Positions 33,766-44,365 of a DNA stretch of 64,000 bases are shown piece by piece. The notes beneath the pieces were generated by a model that was not told the origin of the DNA, ran no database searches, and saw only the letters and a program-made list of their open reading frames with translations. Numbering within the stretch: position 1 is the stretch's first letter; every line of letters begins with the position of its first letter. The stretch is from Tretioscincus oriximinensis (Eukaryota; Chordata; Lepidosauria; Squamata; Gymnophthalmidae), in NCBI GenBank assembly GCA_022410635.1, contig JAJVDF010000137.1, positions 777,803 through 841,802 on the forward strand. Reading direction: 5' to 3'. A program made the translations under genes and the position numbers.

Positions 33766-34241
33766 AAACAGGGCTACAGGGTGGGTCTTTCCCTCACCCA
33801 GTCCCAAGCGCCCATCGCTAGCAGTATTCCTGTGCCACCCAACTCTGACCATGGAGCGATGGGCACAAAGAAATAAACAGCAGCAGGTTTGGCATTTGGA
33901 GAATTAGACTTGCTGTTGAAGCTCTTGCCGTCGACCTTTTTCTTGCCAGGCTCCAAACTGCGACAAAGACCCCTTGCTGGATCATCGGCTGAATGATAAT
34001 AGACTGCAAAGGGTATAAGCTAATTCTTTGGTTCCAAATTAGTATTATGGTGAGCCTAGAAATTAGCGATGTAATGAAACGGGTCCTTCACCAACAGGGT
34101 ATCCTGGAATCGTTTCCCCTTAGTCTTGGATCATCTTCACCGGTGCAGAGATGTGGGCTGAGGGTGAAATGTTTGCAAAATTAACATCTGTCTTTTTCTA
34201 AAAGGGCGCAATTTCCTTGTCTTGTCCTCCTTGTCCTGTAG

Positions 34242-34323
34242 GAAGAGCAGAGGCACAGCATCATGGGAGTGCCATCGGAGCAGAGAGGCCCCTTCGTAGG
34301 GCAGCAGATGAGCCAGTTTCCTG
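34242..34323 (+). CDS. MAMLD1: MAMLD1, third coding exon in window
   Basis: This 82-bp exon begins in phase 0 after TCCTTGTCCTGTAG and ends in phase 1 at G|GTAAGG. It encodes EEQRHSIMGVPSEQRGPFVG and then QQMSQFP. The last base joins CT of the next exon to give alanine. The exact phase fit with both neighbours supports it. Confidence 0.85.
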
Positions 34324-35217
34324 GTAAGGCACAAAGGGATCTCCTGTTGCAAGGGTTGAGCTTTCGTGGCGCTGTTTGGATCCACAGATTTCAAGGGAAG
34401 CCTGATAAGAAACCCTTCCTGCCTCCCGCTGCAGGCCTTGTATAAGCTGGCCATTTTCTTTTCTTTTCCAAGGAGTCTGGGGGTTGGGTAGCAGATGCTG
34501 CTGCAGATCAAACAGGGTGCCTGTAAAATCCAACTTGGTTATTTATTTCTTTGCAAACTGGAGCTAAGAAGGGCTCTGCTGGATCAAACTGCCCATCGAG
34601 TCCAAAATTCCCATCCCACACCGTGGCCTAGCAAAACCTTCCCCTGTCCTCAGCTCCCTCAGCCTTGTCAACATGGAGGCAGCACTTAAGCATCCGTGCT
34701 CACGCACTTGGGGTCAAGCAATTGCTTAAAGGCTGTGGAGATGTTGGGTCTGCAAAAGAGAAGACAAAGGGGAGACCTGGTAACTGCCAACAAATACCTG
34801 GAGGGCTGCTGCGTGGTCTCATTGTAGGCTGACCAGATGACCCCTTTTTTGGGGGAAACCTGATTTGGGGGTGTCTACCCCATGTCCCGGGGGGAGCGGG
34901 GCGGCAGCGATTTCCCCGTTTTTTGCTGAGAAAAAAAATACTGTTTTTGATTCTTTTTAACAATTCACTGCACCACCACTAGGGGTCTCTGGCAATCGGG
35001 TCCAGCTCCTGAAGGCAGTCTCCCATCAGTAAAAAATAAAAAAATGCAAATTTCTCACACACTTCAAAAAATTCTCGTGTTCTTTAAAAAATCTCATGCA
35101 CTTTAAAAATTCTCACAAAATGCTTCACAGATTTCTCGGGTGGGGATTTCGGTGGGGTATGCATGTTGGTGGGTGATTACCCCAGTTTGAGCCTCAGAAA
35201 ATCAGGTCAGTCTAGGC

Positions 35218-35445
35218 CAGGGATGGGCAAACTTTTTTAGCTCTGGCAAGAGCAGTTCCAGACATCGGCAGCGAGCGTTGGCCGCCTGCCTGACTTGGCC
35301 ACCTGCCTGTGGCTGTGCCCAGGCGCTGTGTGTCGCGCATCAACAGCAGTCACCAAATACTCGCTGCTGGTGTCTGGAACTGCTCTTGGGGATGTGCACC
35401 ATTCCAGACATTTTGGGAAGGTAAAACGGGGAAAATTCAGCCATC
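35218..35445 (+). mobile_element. hAT-like palindromic element, 3' truncated
   Basis: It starts CAGGGATGGGCAAACTTTTT. GAGCAGTTCCAGACATCGGC then pairs with an inverted GCTGGTGTCTGGAACTGCTC about 100 bp later. It continues to GGTAAAACGGGGAAAATTC, which also occurs inverted in the copy at 23.8 kb. The second terminus is not found. Confidence 0.6.
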
Positions 35446-35464
35446 AATCTGAGGTGGTTCAATG

Positions 35465-35527
35465 AGCAGAGGGTTGGACCCCATCAGCCTGGAGGCCCCT
35501 CCCAACTCCATGGTTCTATGATTCCAT
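35465..35527 (+). mobile_element. CR1 3' end fragment
   Basis: GGTTGGACCCCATCAGCCTG and CATGGTTCTATGATTCC are the terminal CR1 sequence and its tail. Confidence 0.6.
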
Positions 35528-35675
35528 ATCAAGTCAGTTCAGGGCTCTGTCAGAACGGTGTGCAATAGTTGATCCAGGGAGTCAGGCTTGGGCTGTGGCT
35601 CCCAGGGGCTGCCTGATGCCTGTGCGCTGGTGATGCAAAGCACTAGTAACCACCTTGCTCTTTGCCTCCCTGCAG

Positions 35676-36718
35676 CTGTCTCCCAGCCTATGGCCACCGA
35701 CTGCAGCCAGCCCATCCAGACCGCTCCACCCAACCACCGCATGATGTCTTCTGCGCCAGGAATGTTGCAGAGCGCCTTGGGCTCCGGGATCCCTTCGGCG
35801 GCTGTGAACCACAGCACAGGCACCATGGTGATGGTTCCCCACAATCCTGGCAAGCAGCCTGGGATGTTTCCACCCAATGCCGACTTCAATCTGCCGCTCC
35901 GGTCCAGCCAAAACTCCTTGGGTCTGAACGCTGGGTGCCAAACGGTCCACAGCCACCCTGCGGCCCGCCCAGCCATGGCGCTTTCGGCCTTTGGGGCGGC
36001 TTCATTAGCCAACCACACTTCCGCCCAGCAGCACCTGAGGCAGCCGGGCATCCCGAGGATCCCGAACGTCTACGCCGACTCCTCCGCGCCCATGTGGACG
36101 CCCNCGGGGGGCCCCAGGATGCCGAGCGAAAGCCAGATGGACATCAGCTTGCAGCAGTACGCCAGGAACCCCCTGTTCTCAAAACAGAACGCCAGGCCAA
36201 ATCTCCCCGGCCAGCCGTTTACCCACCAAGCGGTGGCCCCGCCCAATCAAATTGCCCCCGGAGTCCAAGCCAGACAGATGCAAAAGGTCACCCTTGGGCA
36301 GCCGGTTCAGAACTTGGCTCCTCTCAACAGCCAGGCCCTGAGGCATAACGTCACCAGGGGACCTTTGCAAGCAGCCATGAATGCCATGAAATCCATGCCC
36401 CAAGGGGTTCCGGGATTCAGCCAACTCAACGCCGGCCAAGCCGTCGGTCCCCCTAGTTACCCGGGCTCTGCAGGGCAGCCGGCAGGGACATTCGGCCGAA
36501 TGAACGCGGCCTCCGACTTGCCCCCGCAGTACGACTTCATCGCCCCCCAGAACGCTTCCCTTTTGCCCGGCAACTGCAGTGAGGCAGACTTCATCGATTC
36601 GCTCATGAAGGGCGGAGGGGGCGCCGATGCCAGGAGCTCGGACGAAGACTGGCTAAACAATTTGACAATGATAGACGACATCCTGGGGCAACACGTCCAG
36701 AGCTCCGGGCACGTGTGA
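35676..36718 (+). CDS. MAMLD1: MAMLD1, terminal coding exon
   Basis: The exon starts in phase 2 (CT completing an alanine codon) after CTCCCTGCAG, and the stop TGA is at 36716-36718. It adds 347 codons rich in Pro, Gln, Asn and Ser. The visible segments are VSQPMATDCSQPIQTAPPNH, SQNSLGLNAG and a DISLQQYARNPLFSKQ block. The tail is acidic and hydrophobic, with EADFIDSLMKG, DEDWLNNLTMIDDILGQ and SSGHV at the end. This tail resembles the acidic C-termini of MAML transactivation domains (inference). The canonical human 774-residue isoform, as I recall it, ends differently, so this window encodes the longer form. One N at 36104 leaves a single residue undetermined but does not shift the frame. Confidence 0.88.
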
Positions 36719-36780
36719 CTTCCGGAAGGGACGCTGGAGGTGTAAATAGTCTGTGCAGGGCTTCAAATGGGGAAAGAAAT

Positions 36781-36815
36781 ATATAAATATTATATATATA
36801 TATATATATATATAT
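36781..36815 (+). repeat. (TA)n microsatellite in MAMLD1 3' UTR
   Basis: An uninterrupted run of about 12 TA units, preceded by ATATAAATAT. Confidence 0.95.
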
Positions 36816-36825
36816 CTAAAATAAG

Positions 36826-36831
36826 AATAAA
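36826..36831 (+). promoter_or_regulatory. MAMLD1: Polyadenylation signal AATAAA (proximal)
   Basis: It lies 108 bp after the MAMLD1 stop codon. Its use is unproven. Confidence 0.5.
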
Positions 36832-37599
36832 CGAATAACCGTCCTCTTTCTTTTTCACTGCTGAAAGGACTTGTTCAATTGACGCATCACCTTCCTCCTC
36901 CATTTTTTCAGACAGCTTTGTACATATTTGAACATTTTGTATTTATGTTTTTTTTTCCTAAACAGTAAATATATTGGAAGTATTTATACTTCTTTGCTGG
37001 GTTGTTTGTAAATACCCTATAGACTATTGTACTTCCCTTTCGCTTCCTCTTCCTTCTCCTCCTGCTGCTGTTACGTTAGAGGAACTCTTTTACACCTTGT
37101 TCTAAATATGCAAATATTATTGTTCGTTTCGGTAATACTGTGTATTACAGCATCAACTATTTTATGTTTTTGACATAATATGTGAATTAGGGGTGTCCTG
37201 GCAGAAACCGAGTCAGCAGGAGGCAAAGTTCAGCCCTACTCCCTACCTCCCAGCTCCTCTAGAAAAAATACTGTGATGGTGGAGCCAATTGGAAAGCCTC
37301 TTTTGATATGGTCCCTGAGAACTGAAATCGCCAGATTTCAACTAGGCAAATGTTGTGTACAAAACAACTCGTGGTTGCAAACTCTTAGAATAAGGGGGTG
37401 TCCGATGTCAACCCCATTTTGTTTTGTTTCAGTTCTCTGCAGCTGGTGCCGCCTGAAGGCCCACAGCTTTGGGCCTGGGCTAGGGGGCAGCACTTTGGGT
37501 TTGTGTCATTTAGCTTGCAGCCTGGCTCTTCTCACATGGGCCCTTCCACGCTGTCTCACCATGGCTGTGCAATATAGGGCTCTTTTATCTAGCAAGGGG

Positions 37600-37890
37600 G
37601 TCTCATAGCCCCTTAGAGATTAAAGGTAGACAGCATGAGCTTTTGTACTTCCTCGGAAGCTCCTGCTGCCTCCCTTTTTCATAGAACCACAGAGTTGGAA
37701 GGATAATGGTCCAGCCCTCCGCTCAATGCAGGATTCACTAACCCATCCCAGACGAATGGCCGTCCGGCCTCCATTTGAAGGCTTGCAGCGAAAGAGAACT
37801 CGCTTCCTCCTGTCTCTAAAGTGCTATGAGACCTGCATTCTAGGTATTCCGGCTCCAGACTAACACAACTATTTCTCTGAAGTCTGTTTT
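37600..37890. repeat. Unclassified repeat interrupted by a CR1 3' fragment
   Basis: An outer repeat (CCTTAGAGATTAAAGGTAGAC and GAAGCTCCTGCTGCCTCCC, resuming at about 37805 with CTCTAAAGTGCTATGAGACC and GGCTCCAGACTAACACAACT) is split by a CR1 end on the minus strand (CATAGAACCACAGAGTTGGA, 37680-37795). Confidence 0.6.
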
Positions 37891-39034
37891 AGTGCTTTTT
37901 ACTATGTTGGGGAAAACCCACCGGGGTGAGTTCTCCCCAAAGTGCTATAATCTGCTTTCTAGAGGGCCGGCAGCACAATCCCTGCTGGACATAGGACACC
38001 ATGTTCTTTTGCACATGGGCAGGGCCATATCTGAAGCAGACACGGAGCCAGGGCACAGGCACTGTCAGGCACTTCACGCCTGTGCCCAGATCCACGCGTG
38101 AGGGTGGGGGCAGCCCGTGTGCTTTTCCCATGGTGGAAACATTCCCCAGCCCTTCTGGCAAACAGCTTTTAGGTTGCTCCCAGCTTCCTGCACCCTGGGT
38201 TAGGCACCACTCACTCAACCCTCCCTGCTCCGAAGGAGGCAAGTCATACTCAAAAGGAGAACAGCCGGGGATGGTGGGTTTTCCCACCCAGAATATCCAG
38301 GTGTAAGTGNTGATTTATGGACTAGCTGTGGAGCAGCTATCAAAACCATCTCAGGGGGAAATGTTTGTCAAAAACGTCCATTCTTCAGTGGCCAATCTGG
38401 CAGGTAATAAGTACTCATTCATATGTAAGTTAAACCTATGCAGGAAAGGAGGCAAAGATTGCAGAGGGTACAACATAACCTACCGTTATCCCTGGATTCA
38501 TGCAACGGTTTGGTTCCCATTAGCAAAAGCATGCTATGCAATAAAATTTAAAAAGGAAGCTGCTAAACTGGGGGTTGGGGAGTCATGCAGGACCAGCCTA
38601 CCCGTGTAGGCAAACAGCTGAGATCTAGTCAACCAGTGAAAGTCAGGGGTACCNTGGGAAAGAGGCCAGGAATGATCCACAATTCAGGAGTTTGGGAGAG
38701 AAACGGCTAGTCTGGTAGGCCCATGTAGTAAGGATCTAGCCTGGATGGACCTTCCCACTGGAAGACTCTCTCTTGGGTGCAGCTTGATCGTGAGCAGAAG
38801 GCTCCTGTATGGGAATAGCAGGAACCACGTTAATTGTGGGGGCCAGGGGGGCCAGTGGTCCTGATCTGTGTCCACGACTATCAAGGGACGTGTTCTGGAG
38901 AGACGTGGCACACAGCTTAACTTCATTCCCAAAGCTAGGCGTGTCACCGTAAAGCGCTTTCAATCCACCTTGAGTAGCATCCCCAATTGAGTCAAGGCTG
39001 GACCCGCTTCCTGATGCCTTCGAGAGCCAGGCTG

Positions 39035-39175
39035 GCCATGTGCTCAGAGCGTCAGTCTCTTATCTGGAAGTCTCCCGGTGTCTGTTGAGAAGAGAAGCAC
39101 AGGAGGTTATGGAAGCCACTTTGGGTTGAGAAAGTGAGGGTATAAAAGCCGCTCCTCGGCTTACTCTTCCTTCTG
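39035..39175 (+). mobile_element. tRNA-headed SINE, internally deleted
   Basis: GTCAGTCTCTTATCTGGAAG and TCTCCCGG jump straight to GTGTCTGTTGAGAAGAGAAG and a GAGGGTATAAAAGCC tail. About 70 bp of the body are missing. Confidence 0.65.
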
Positions 39176-39875
39176 TTCCCGTGGTTTTGGATCCGCATGC
39201 TGTACTGGTTCTAGTCTAGCAGTGACAAAAGGGCAGGTCAGTACCGGAAGGGGTGACTCTGGAAGGTCCAAGCAACGGCTCCTTAGAGACCAGGCAGGGT
39301 GGTTGCAAGCCTCTGGAATGACCTTCAGGCAGGACAAGTGACGTATCGACCGTGCGAAAGCAAAGCTCCTCTTTCCAGTGTGCGCAGGGAACCGTGTTCC
39401 GCCCTCCGTGCAAGGGGTGGGGCACCTGTCCTCGCAGGTGGGCAGGCAGCCTGGGCAAGGCAGGGATCTCCTTCAACCTGTTCTTGCAAACGCTTCTTGC
39501 TTTGCCCACCTCAACCGTGTAAAATTGTCGTGTACAGGTGACGCCTTCCTAGTCCAGACGGATTTGTTTTGTACTTTTCGCCTTTTTTAAACTCAGAACC
39601 TGTCCACTCCCCACTGCTCTGTTTCTCTCTTCTCAGAGAAAATGTGTATAAACCTTGAATAGCTTAACTTTGGATGTTTTTTCTGTCATCTGTATATTTA
39701 AAAGTCTGTTTATAAAAAGAAAAATCCATTGTACTGTAAACTGCTACTACTAATTCTTCGAAAAGGAAAGTTCATACTTTGTGTAATCATATTTTAATAG
39801 CCACACTGTTCTCCATTTGTAAGATAACGTCGACTTCAAGCACACCAAAATGGGTTTTTTTTTCCTTCATACCAT

Positions 39876-39881
39876 AATAAA
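39876..39881 (+). promoter_or_regulatory. MAMLD1: Polyadenylation signal AATAAA (distal)
   Basis: It follows the A/T-rich presumptive distal 3' UTR, in the context ACCATAATAAACTG. Confidence 0.5.
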
Positions 39882-40984
39882 CTGCCAGGGAAAAACAGTT
39901 GTTGCTTGTAAATTTATGAAACCTTCTCCTTTTGCTTAAGCTTTTNTACACATACACGGAGACAGAGAGAAAGTAAATCTGTTTGCAACTTTGGAACAAA
40001 CACAGGCCATTTACAGGCCTGTCTACTATTTTTTGGACAACTCACAAGGTTTTGCAACAACCCTTGTGGGTAAATTGAATGCCTCTTGCTAGGAAAAGGT
40101 TTTGCAAAGTGCAACACAGAGCAGTTACACTCCGACAGCGGCGCTTTGTGCTTAGGCAGTGACCTTTTTGGCAGGCCTGGCGCTTGAACCGTCCTATCCG
40201 CAGGGCTCCCGGTTGGAGCCTGGCTGCTTCTGAAGCCCCTTAGCAGCGTCTGTGCGGGCTGCTACCAGCTTTCAGAGAGGCCTCCTGCGTCAATGGCAAG
40301 ACTTCCATTCAGCTCCTCCTCTGCGGTGTCTCTAGTTACAAGGGTCAACTAGCCAGAGGCCCAGGAGCAAGTGAATTGGGGGTCAGCAGGCGTCTGTCAG
40401 GGTTTAGAACCAGCTGATCTTGGAGGCCTCTTGCAAGCATGATGTGACGTTGCATCAAAGGAAATAGAAAGCAAAAGATTTTCTGCTTCTGATCCGAAAG
40501 AGAACCCAGAGTTAGAAACTGATGAGGCAACATCTTGCAATGTTCTCAGCAGAAAACAACTAATTCTTAATTATTTAACGTTTATATTCTGCCCTATGCC
40601 TGAAGATCACAGAAGCAAAATCACTTNCTGACTTGAAAATTTTGTGATGACACTTCCAGGATGGGACCGGAAATAACATTACCGCTGGGAATGGCCCCAG
40701 CGACATCATCCAGGCTTCCCTTTCCAGAAACTGGCATCACAAATGAAGAGTACATGAGAAGCATACACTGTCCAGCTGNGGCCAGACCCACCCACCCCAC
40801 TCTTGCTGGTGCAGGACCCTATCTTGAAACTACCTAAGCTCCTTTCCTGATCAGATGATGGTAGATGGAGGTAATAAAGGTAACGCTTTTAGTTCAGTCC
40901 CATACACCACCTGAAAGAACACTGACCAGCACTAGCATGTACAGAATTATTATAGGCAAACTCCGCATATGGGAGCAAGCTTAT

Positions 40985-41325
40985 CATAGAATCATAGAAT
41001 CATAGAGTTGGAAGGGACCTCCAGGGTCATAGAGTTCCAACCCCCTGCTTGATGCAGGATTCATTAAACCATCCCAGACAGATGACTGTCCAGTCTCTGT
41101 TTGAAGACTTCCAGGGAAGGCGAACTCACCANCCTCTGTGGCAAACTGTTCCACTGGTTTATCACGGTTAGAAAGTTTTTCTGATATCTAATCTAAATCT
41201 CCTCCCTTGCAGTTTCATTCCATTGTTTCTAGTCCTTCCATGTGCCCATGAGAACAAGGCTGATCCCTCTGCTCTGTGACAGCCCTTCAGATATTTGTAG
41301 GCAGCTATCAGGTCTTCTCCTTTGC
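40985..41325 (-). mobile_element. CR1 LINE 3' fragment nested in gypsy integrase
   Basis: The plus strand begins CATAGAATCATAGAATCATA, the reverse complement of the CR1 terminal repeat. It continues through TTAAACCATCCCAGACAGAT and GCAGCTATCAGGTCTTCTCC. Gypsy integrase sequence lies on both sides, and TAAG is present at both junctions, so the CR1 is the younger insertion. Confidence 0.85.
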
Positions 41326-41329
41326 AGTC

Positions 41330-42210
41330 TTCTTACCCAATTGTCCTGCTGCCAGGTGACATAACATTGTAAGTACTATTCCAGGACCTGATTTACCCAC
41401 TCAGTTTGGCCATCTGTTTCCAGGTGGTGAGCAGAGGAGAGGGCCGGAGTGACATCCAACAGTTTCAAAAAAGCCCACCAAAAGTGGGATGTGAACTGCA
41501 CTCCCCAATCGCTGACGACCTTGTCATGACTCCATGCAACCGAAATATGTTCCAAATAAACTGTTCAGCAAGTTCTGGTGCCGTGGGGAGTTTTTTGCAA
41601 GGAACAAAATGCATTTGNTTTGAAAACAGATCAGTCAAAACCCAGTACAGTGACTACGTTTGGGCAAGTCAGTAATAAAAACCATCCCGACGTGAGCCCA
41701 GGATCTGGGTGGAGCAGGGAGGAGTTGCAACAATCCCTTTGGTTTTCCCTCAAGCCGCTTGGAGGCGGCACACACAGCACAACCCTTTAAATACCTATCT
41801 AGGTCAGCCAGTACACCCGGCCACCAAAATTGCCACCTGAGGAAGTGCCAGAATTTCAAAAACCCAAAGTGCTCAGCAGTTCGAGCCCCATAACAAATGG
41901 ACAGGGCATCCAACCTGAGTGCCGCGGGCACATACATTTTCCTGTCCCGGGGAGCCCAAACGTCCACCATGTCCAGGTCAGCCCTATGTCCCAGAAACCA
42001 TGGATCGGAGACAAAGGCACTCTGCAAATTTGGTGGCACGTTCTGGTCAGACACCCAGGCTTTGACCATCGCCCTGGTGAAGACCCCCAATCCCAGTTGT
42101 GGAGAAGTAAAAATAGTGCCAACCCCCTCTGGACCTTTGCTTTTGTGTTGGGGCAGTCGAGAGAGATCATCGGCCAAGATGTTCTTGTGAACTGGTACAT
42201 AAGTCAACGT
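41330..42210 (-). pseudogene. Gypsy pol: end of RNase H, HHCC finger and integrase core (broken)
   Basis: The frame 41635-42207 shows the post-RNase H DLSRLP motif, then a zinc finger with HFGFLKFWHFL and CAVCAASK, and FITDLPK at the start of the integrase core. Beyond a frame break the core continues to about 41,330. The conserved VSDWGVQF-type segment (rc of about 41495-41525) is visible there. It is interrupted by the CR1 insertion. Confidence 0.85.
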
Positions 42211-42834
42211 AAAGTGAAACTGCTGAAAGTATTGGGGCCCCTATAGCTGCATAGTAGCTTGCACAGAGTACAAAGAGCTTCCAAATTTTTGTGGTCAGTG
42301 AGCACAGTGAAAGGGAGCGCTGCACCTTCCAATGACGTCAGATCTCCAGGGCCCAATACACGGCTGCCGCTTCTTTCTCCCATATTGGCCAGTTGTGCTC
42401 AGTGGAGTCAAATTTGTGGGAGAAGTAAGCGCAGGGGTGGGGGATGCCATCTTCATCAGGCTGCAGTAAAACTGCCCCTACTGCCACATCAGAAGCATCA
42501 AAAGGGTGCGAAGGGCCTGGTTACGCCAGCACAGGGTCTTTTATGAAACAGTTCTTGAGTTTGTCAAAAGCCTGCTGGCAGGCCATAGTGCAGTCCAATC
42601 TGCTGCCAAGTTTGGGAATCACTCCCAGACGAGTTTTTAGCAAATCCATGAGCGGCAACGTGATGGCNGCAAAGTTTGGAATAAATTGGCAAAGCCTAGG
42701 AAGCTCTGCACTGCCTCCTGGACTTTGGGGTCTCCCACCTGGCCACTGCAACAACCTTGGCTGGGTCCATTTCTACCCCTAAAGAGGAAATTTGGTAGCC
42801 CAAGTAGTCTAGTTTAGTGCTGTGGAATTCGCAC

Positions 42835-43589
42835 TTAGATCATTTGCATTATGTTGCATAAGTTGCCGGAGCACAGCCCCACTAATTGAACATGCTCCCC
42901 CATAGTTTTAGAATAAATCAAAATATCGTCCAAGTATACCACAACCCCCTTATAAAGAAAGTCATGTAATACTTCATTGATAAAGGACATAAACATGCCC
43001 GGTCCCCCACTCAACCCAAAAGGCATTACGTGGTAATTGAATGCCCCCAGTTTGCAGTTGAACGTGGTTTTCCACTCATCCCCCTCCTGAATGAGCACCT
43101 GGAAGTATGCATCTTTGATGTCCAACTTGAAGAAAATAGTTCCCTGGGAGAAATGCTCCAACAGTTCAGAGATGATTGGGAGTGGGTACTGGTTGCCACG
43201 GGAAGCTGCATTTATTCCGCGGTAGTCTGTGATCAATCTCAGTTCCCNGTCTTCTTCCACCAAAAGAAAACAGGAGCAGCAGCCGTGGACGTGGAGGGAA
43301 AAATGAACCCCCTGGCCAAGTTCGTATCTATAAAGTCCCGCAGAGCAACAGTCTCTTCCTGCGACATAGGATACAGGCGGGATTTATGAAGTTTAACCCC
43401 CTCCACAAAGTTAGTGGCACAGTCTGCAGCATGATGGGGTGGGAGATCATTGCAGACTGCCTCCCCAAATACCTCCACCAGGTCTCTATACGCAGTAGGT
43501 ATACTACACAGGTCCACATGCTGTAAAGAGAGCAATACCCCAGAGTCCAGACCTGGTTCACCTTTTGCCAAAATGGATTCAGAACCCAT
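42835..43589 (-). pseudogene. Gypsy pol: reverse transcriptase (broken)
   Basis: The motifs LITDYRGIN, FFKLDIKDAYFQVLI, MPFGLSGGPGMF and VVYLDDILIYSK occur in order. YLDD is the catalytic motif (about 42925-42942). One N (43249) and a frame change near 43240 split the domain. The thumb and RNase H part continues to about 42,250 with stops. Confidence 0.9.
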
Positions 43590-43590
43590 G

Positions 43591-43829
43591 TGTCAGGATT
43601 GTGAAAGGGTTAATCTTTTCTGCGTTCATTTTACTTGTCGCGTTCCAGTGTGATTTGCGCGCCAGCCAACTCTTTCATCTATTGGCTATAATTCAATCAT
43701 TGGGCGGAGCGATGAAAGGGTTTATTAGATGAAGTGAAACCATTGGCCATGCTTTTCGTTCTTTGATTAATTGCTCAATTAGTGTCTGATGCTGATATAG
43801 TTTTGCCAGCTTTTGCCAAATAAACTTAC
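43591..43829 (+). mobile_element. Possible solo LTR inside the gypsy protease-RT linker
   Basis: The segment starts TGTCAGGATTGTG. It holds ATTGGCTATAATTC (CAAT- and TATA-like) and ends with AAATAAACTTACA, so it has TG...CA ends with a poly(A) signal near the 3' end. It does not read as gypsy coding sequence. No clear target duplication is seen, so it may instead be divergent linker. Confidence 0.3.
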
Positions 43830-44225
43830 AGCTGACCGAAAAGCCTAACACCATGAGGGCTTCAGCAACCATACATGTATGCAAGGCACAGCTTGCCATG
43901 AATGTTACAGTGCCCATGGACCACTCAATAGGTAGATTCTGCATACGTAACCAAGATAGCCCCCATACCAGGTCACATACTGTATGTCCAGCGACCAACA
44001 GGTTAGCAGCCTTCCCAGTGCGAGCCAATCCCCAACAACAGTTTTTTTGAAACATGAGAGACCACGCCCCCTGACATACAATTCCCATCCATCATGAGAA
44101 ACTCAACAGGGCTGTGAAATGGTCTCAAGGGAACACTCAACCTTGTGGCCAGCCCCGCGTGCAACAGGCACCTCAAGCACCCAGAATCAATGGCTGCCCA
44201 GACTACAAGGCCTTCAGGCACAGCG
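43830..44225 (-). pseudogene. Gypsy pol: aspartic protease (broken)
   Basis: AAIDSGC carries the DSG active-site triplet (about 44185-44200). Downstream in another frame LVWGLSWLRMQN is the usual gypsy segment after the flap. At least one frameshift separates them. Confidence 0.75.
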
Positions 44226-44365
44226 AAGAGTTGAGGCCCATATTGGCATGCTGCTCAATACCAGGCCAAGTTGTTTCCCGCCGGCTGATCCTGGCTGGGC
44301 TCTGCCCAGAATAGGACGGCCTGCGATCTAGGGGCAAATCGGCATGGCGCAGGAACTGGTGGGTG

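Larger units (their letters stand above)
32610..34241 (+). other. MAMLD1: MAMLD1 intron
   Basis: It has a GT donor at 32610 and an AG acceptor at 34240-34241. It holds two SINEs in minus orientation (33250-33418 and 33527-33765). The segments 32640-33240 and 33770-34230 are unremarkable. Confidence 0.85.
34324..35675 (+). other. MAMLD1: MAMLD1 intron
   Basis: It has a GT donor and a TGCAG acceptor. It contains a degraded hAT-like element (35218-35445) and a CR1 3' fragment (35465-35527). 34530-35210 holds no repeat that I can name; 35040-35140 is A/T-rich with AAAAATTCTC motifs repeated four to five times. Confidence 0.85.
36719..39900 (+). other. MAMLD1: MAMLD1 3' untranslated region (probable extent)
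   Basis: AATAAA occurs at 36826-36831 and again at 39876-39881. A/T-rich, repeat-free blocks at 36890-37200 and 39590-39840 look like conserved 3' UTR, while the middle carries repeats at 37.6-37.9 and 39.0-39.2 kb. The distal end is inferred from the second signal and should be confirmed with transcripts. Confidence 0.5.

Noticed and set aside
35539..36051. 170-codon antisense frame under MAMLD1
   Set aside because: Mirror of the coding exon in another frame. No independent coding evidence.
41406..42546. Plus-strand frames across the gypsy element
   Set aside because: Antisense shadows. All recognisable pol motifs are on the minus strand.
44114..44331. Possible host retrogene from gag/protease sequence
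   Set aside because: Frames are broken and Ns and stops occur throughout the element, so there is no sign of domestication.
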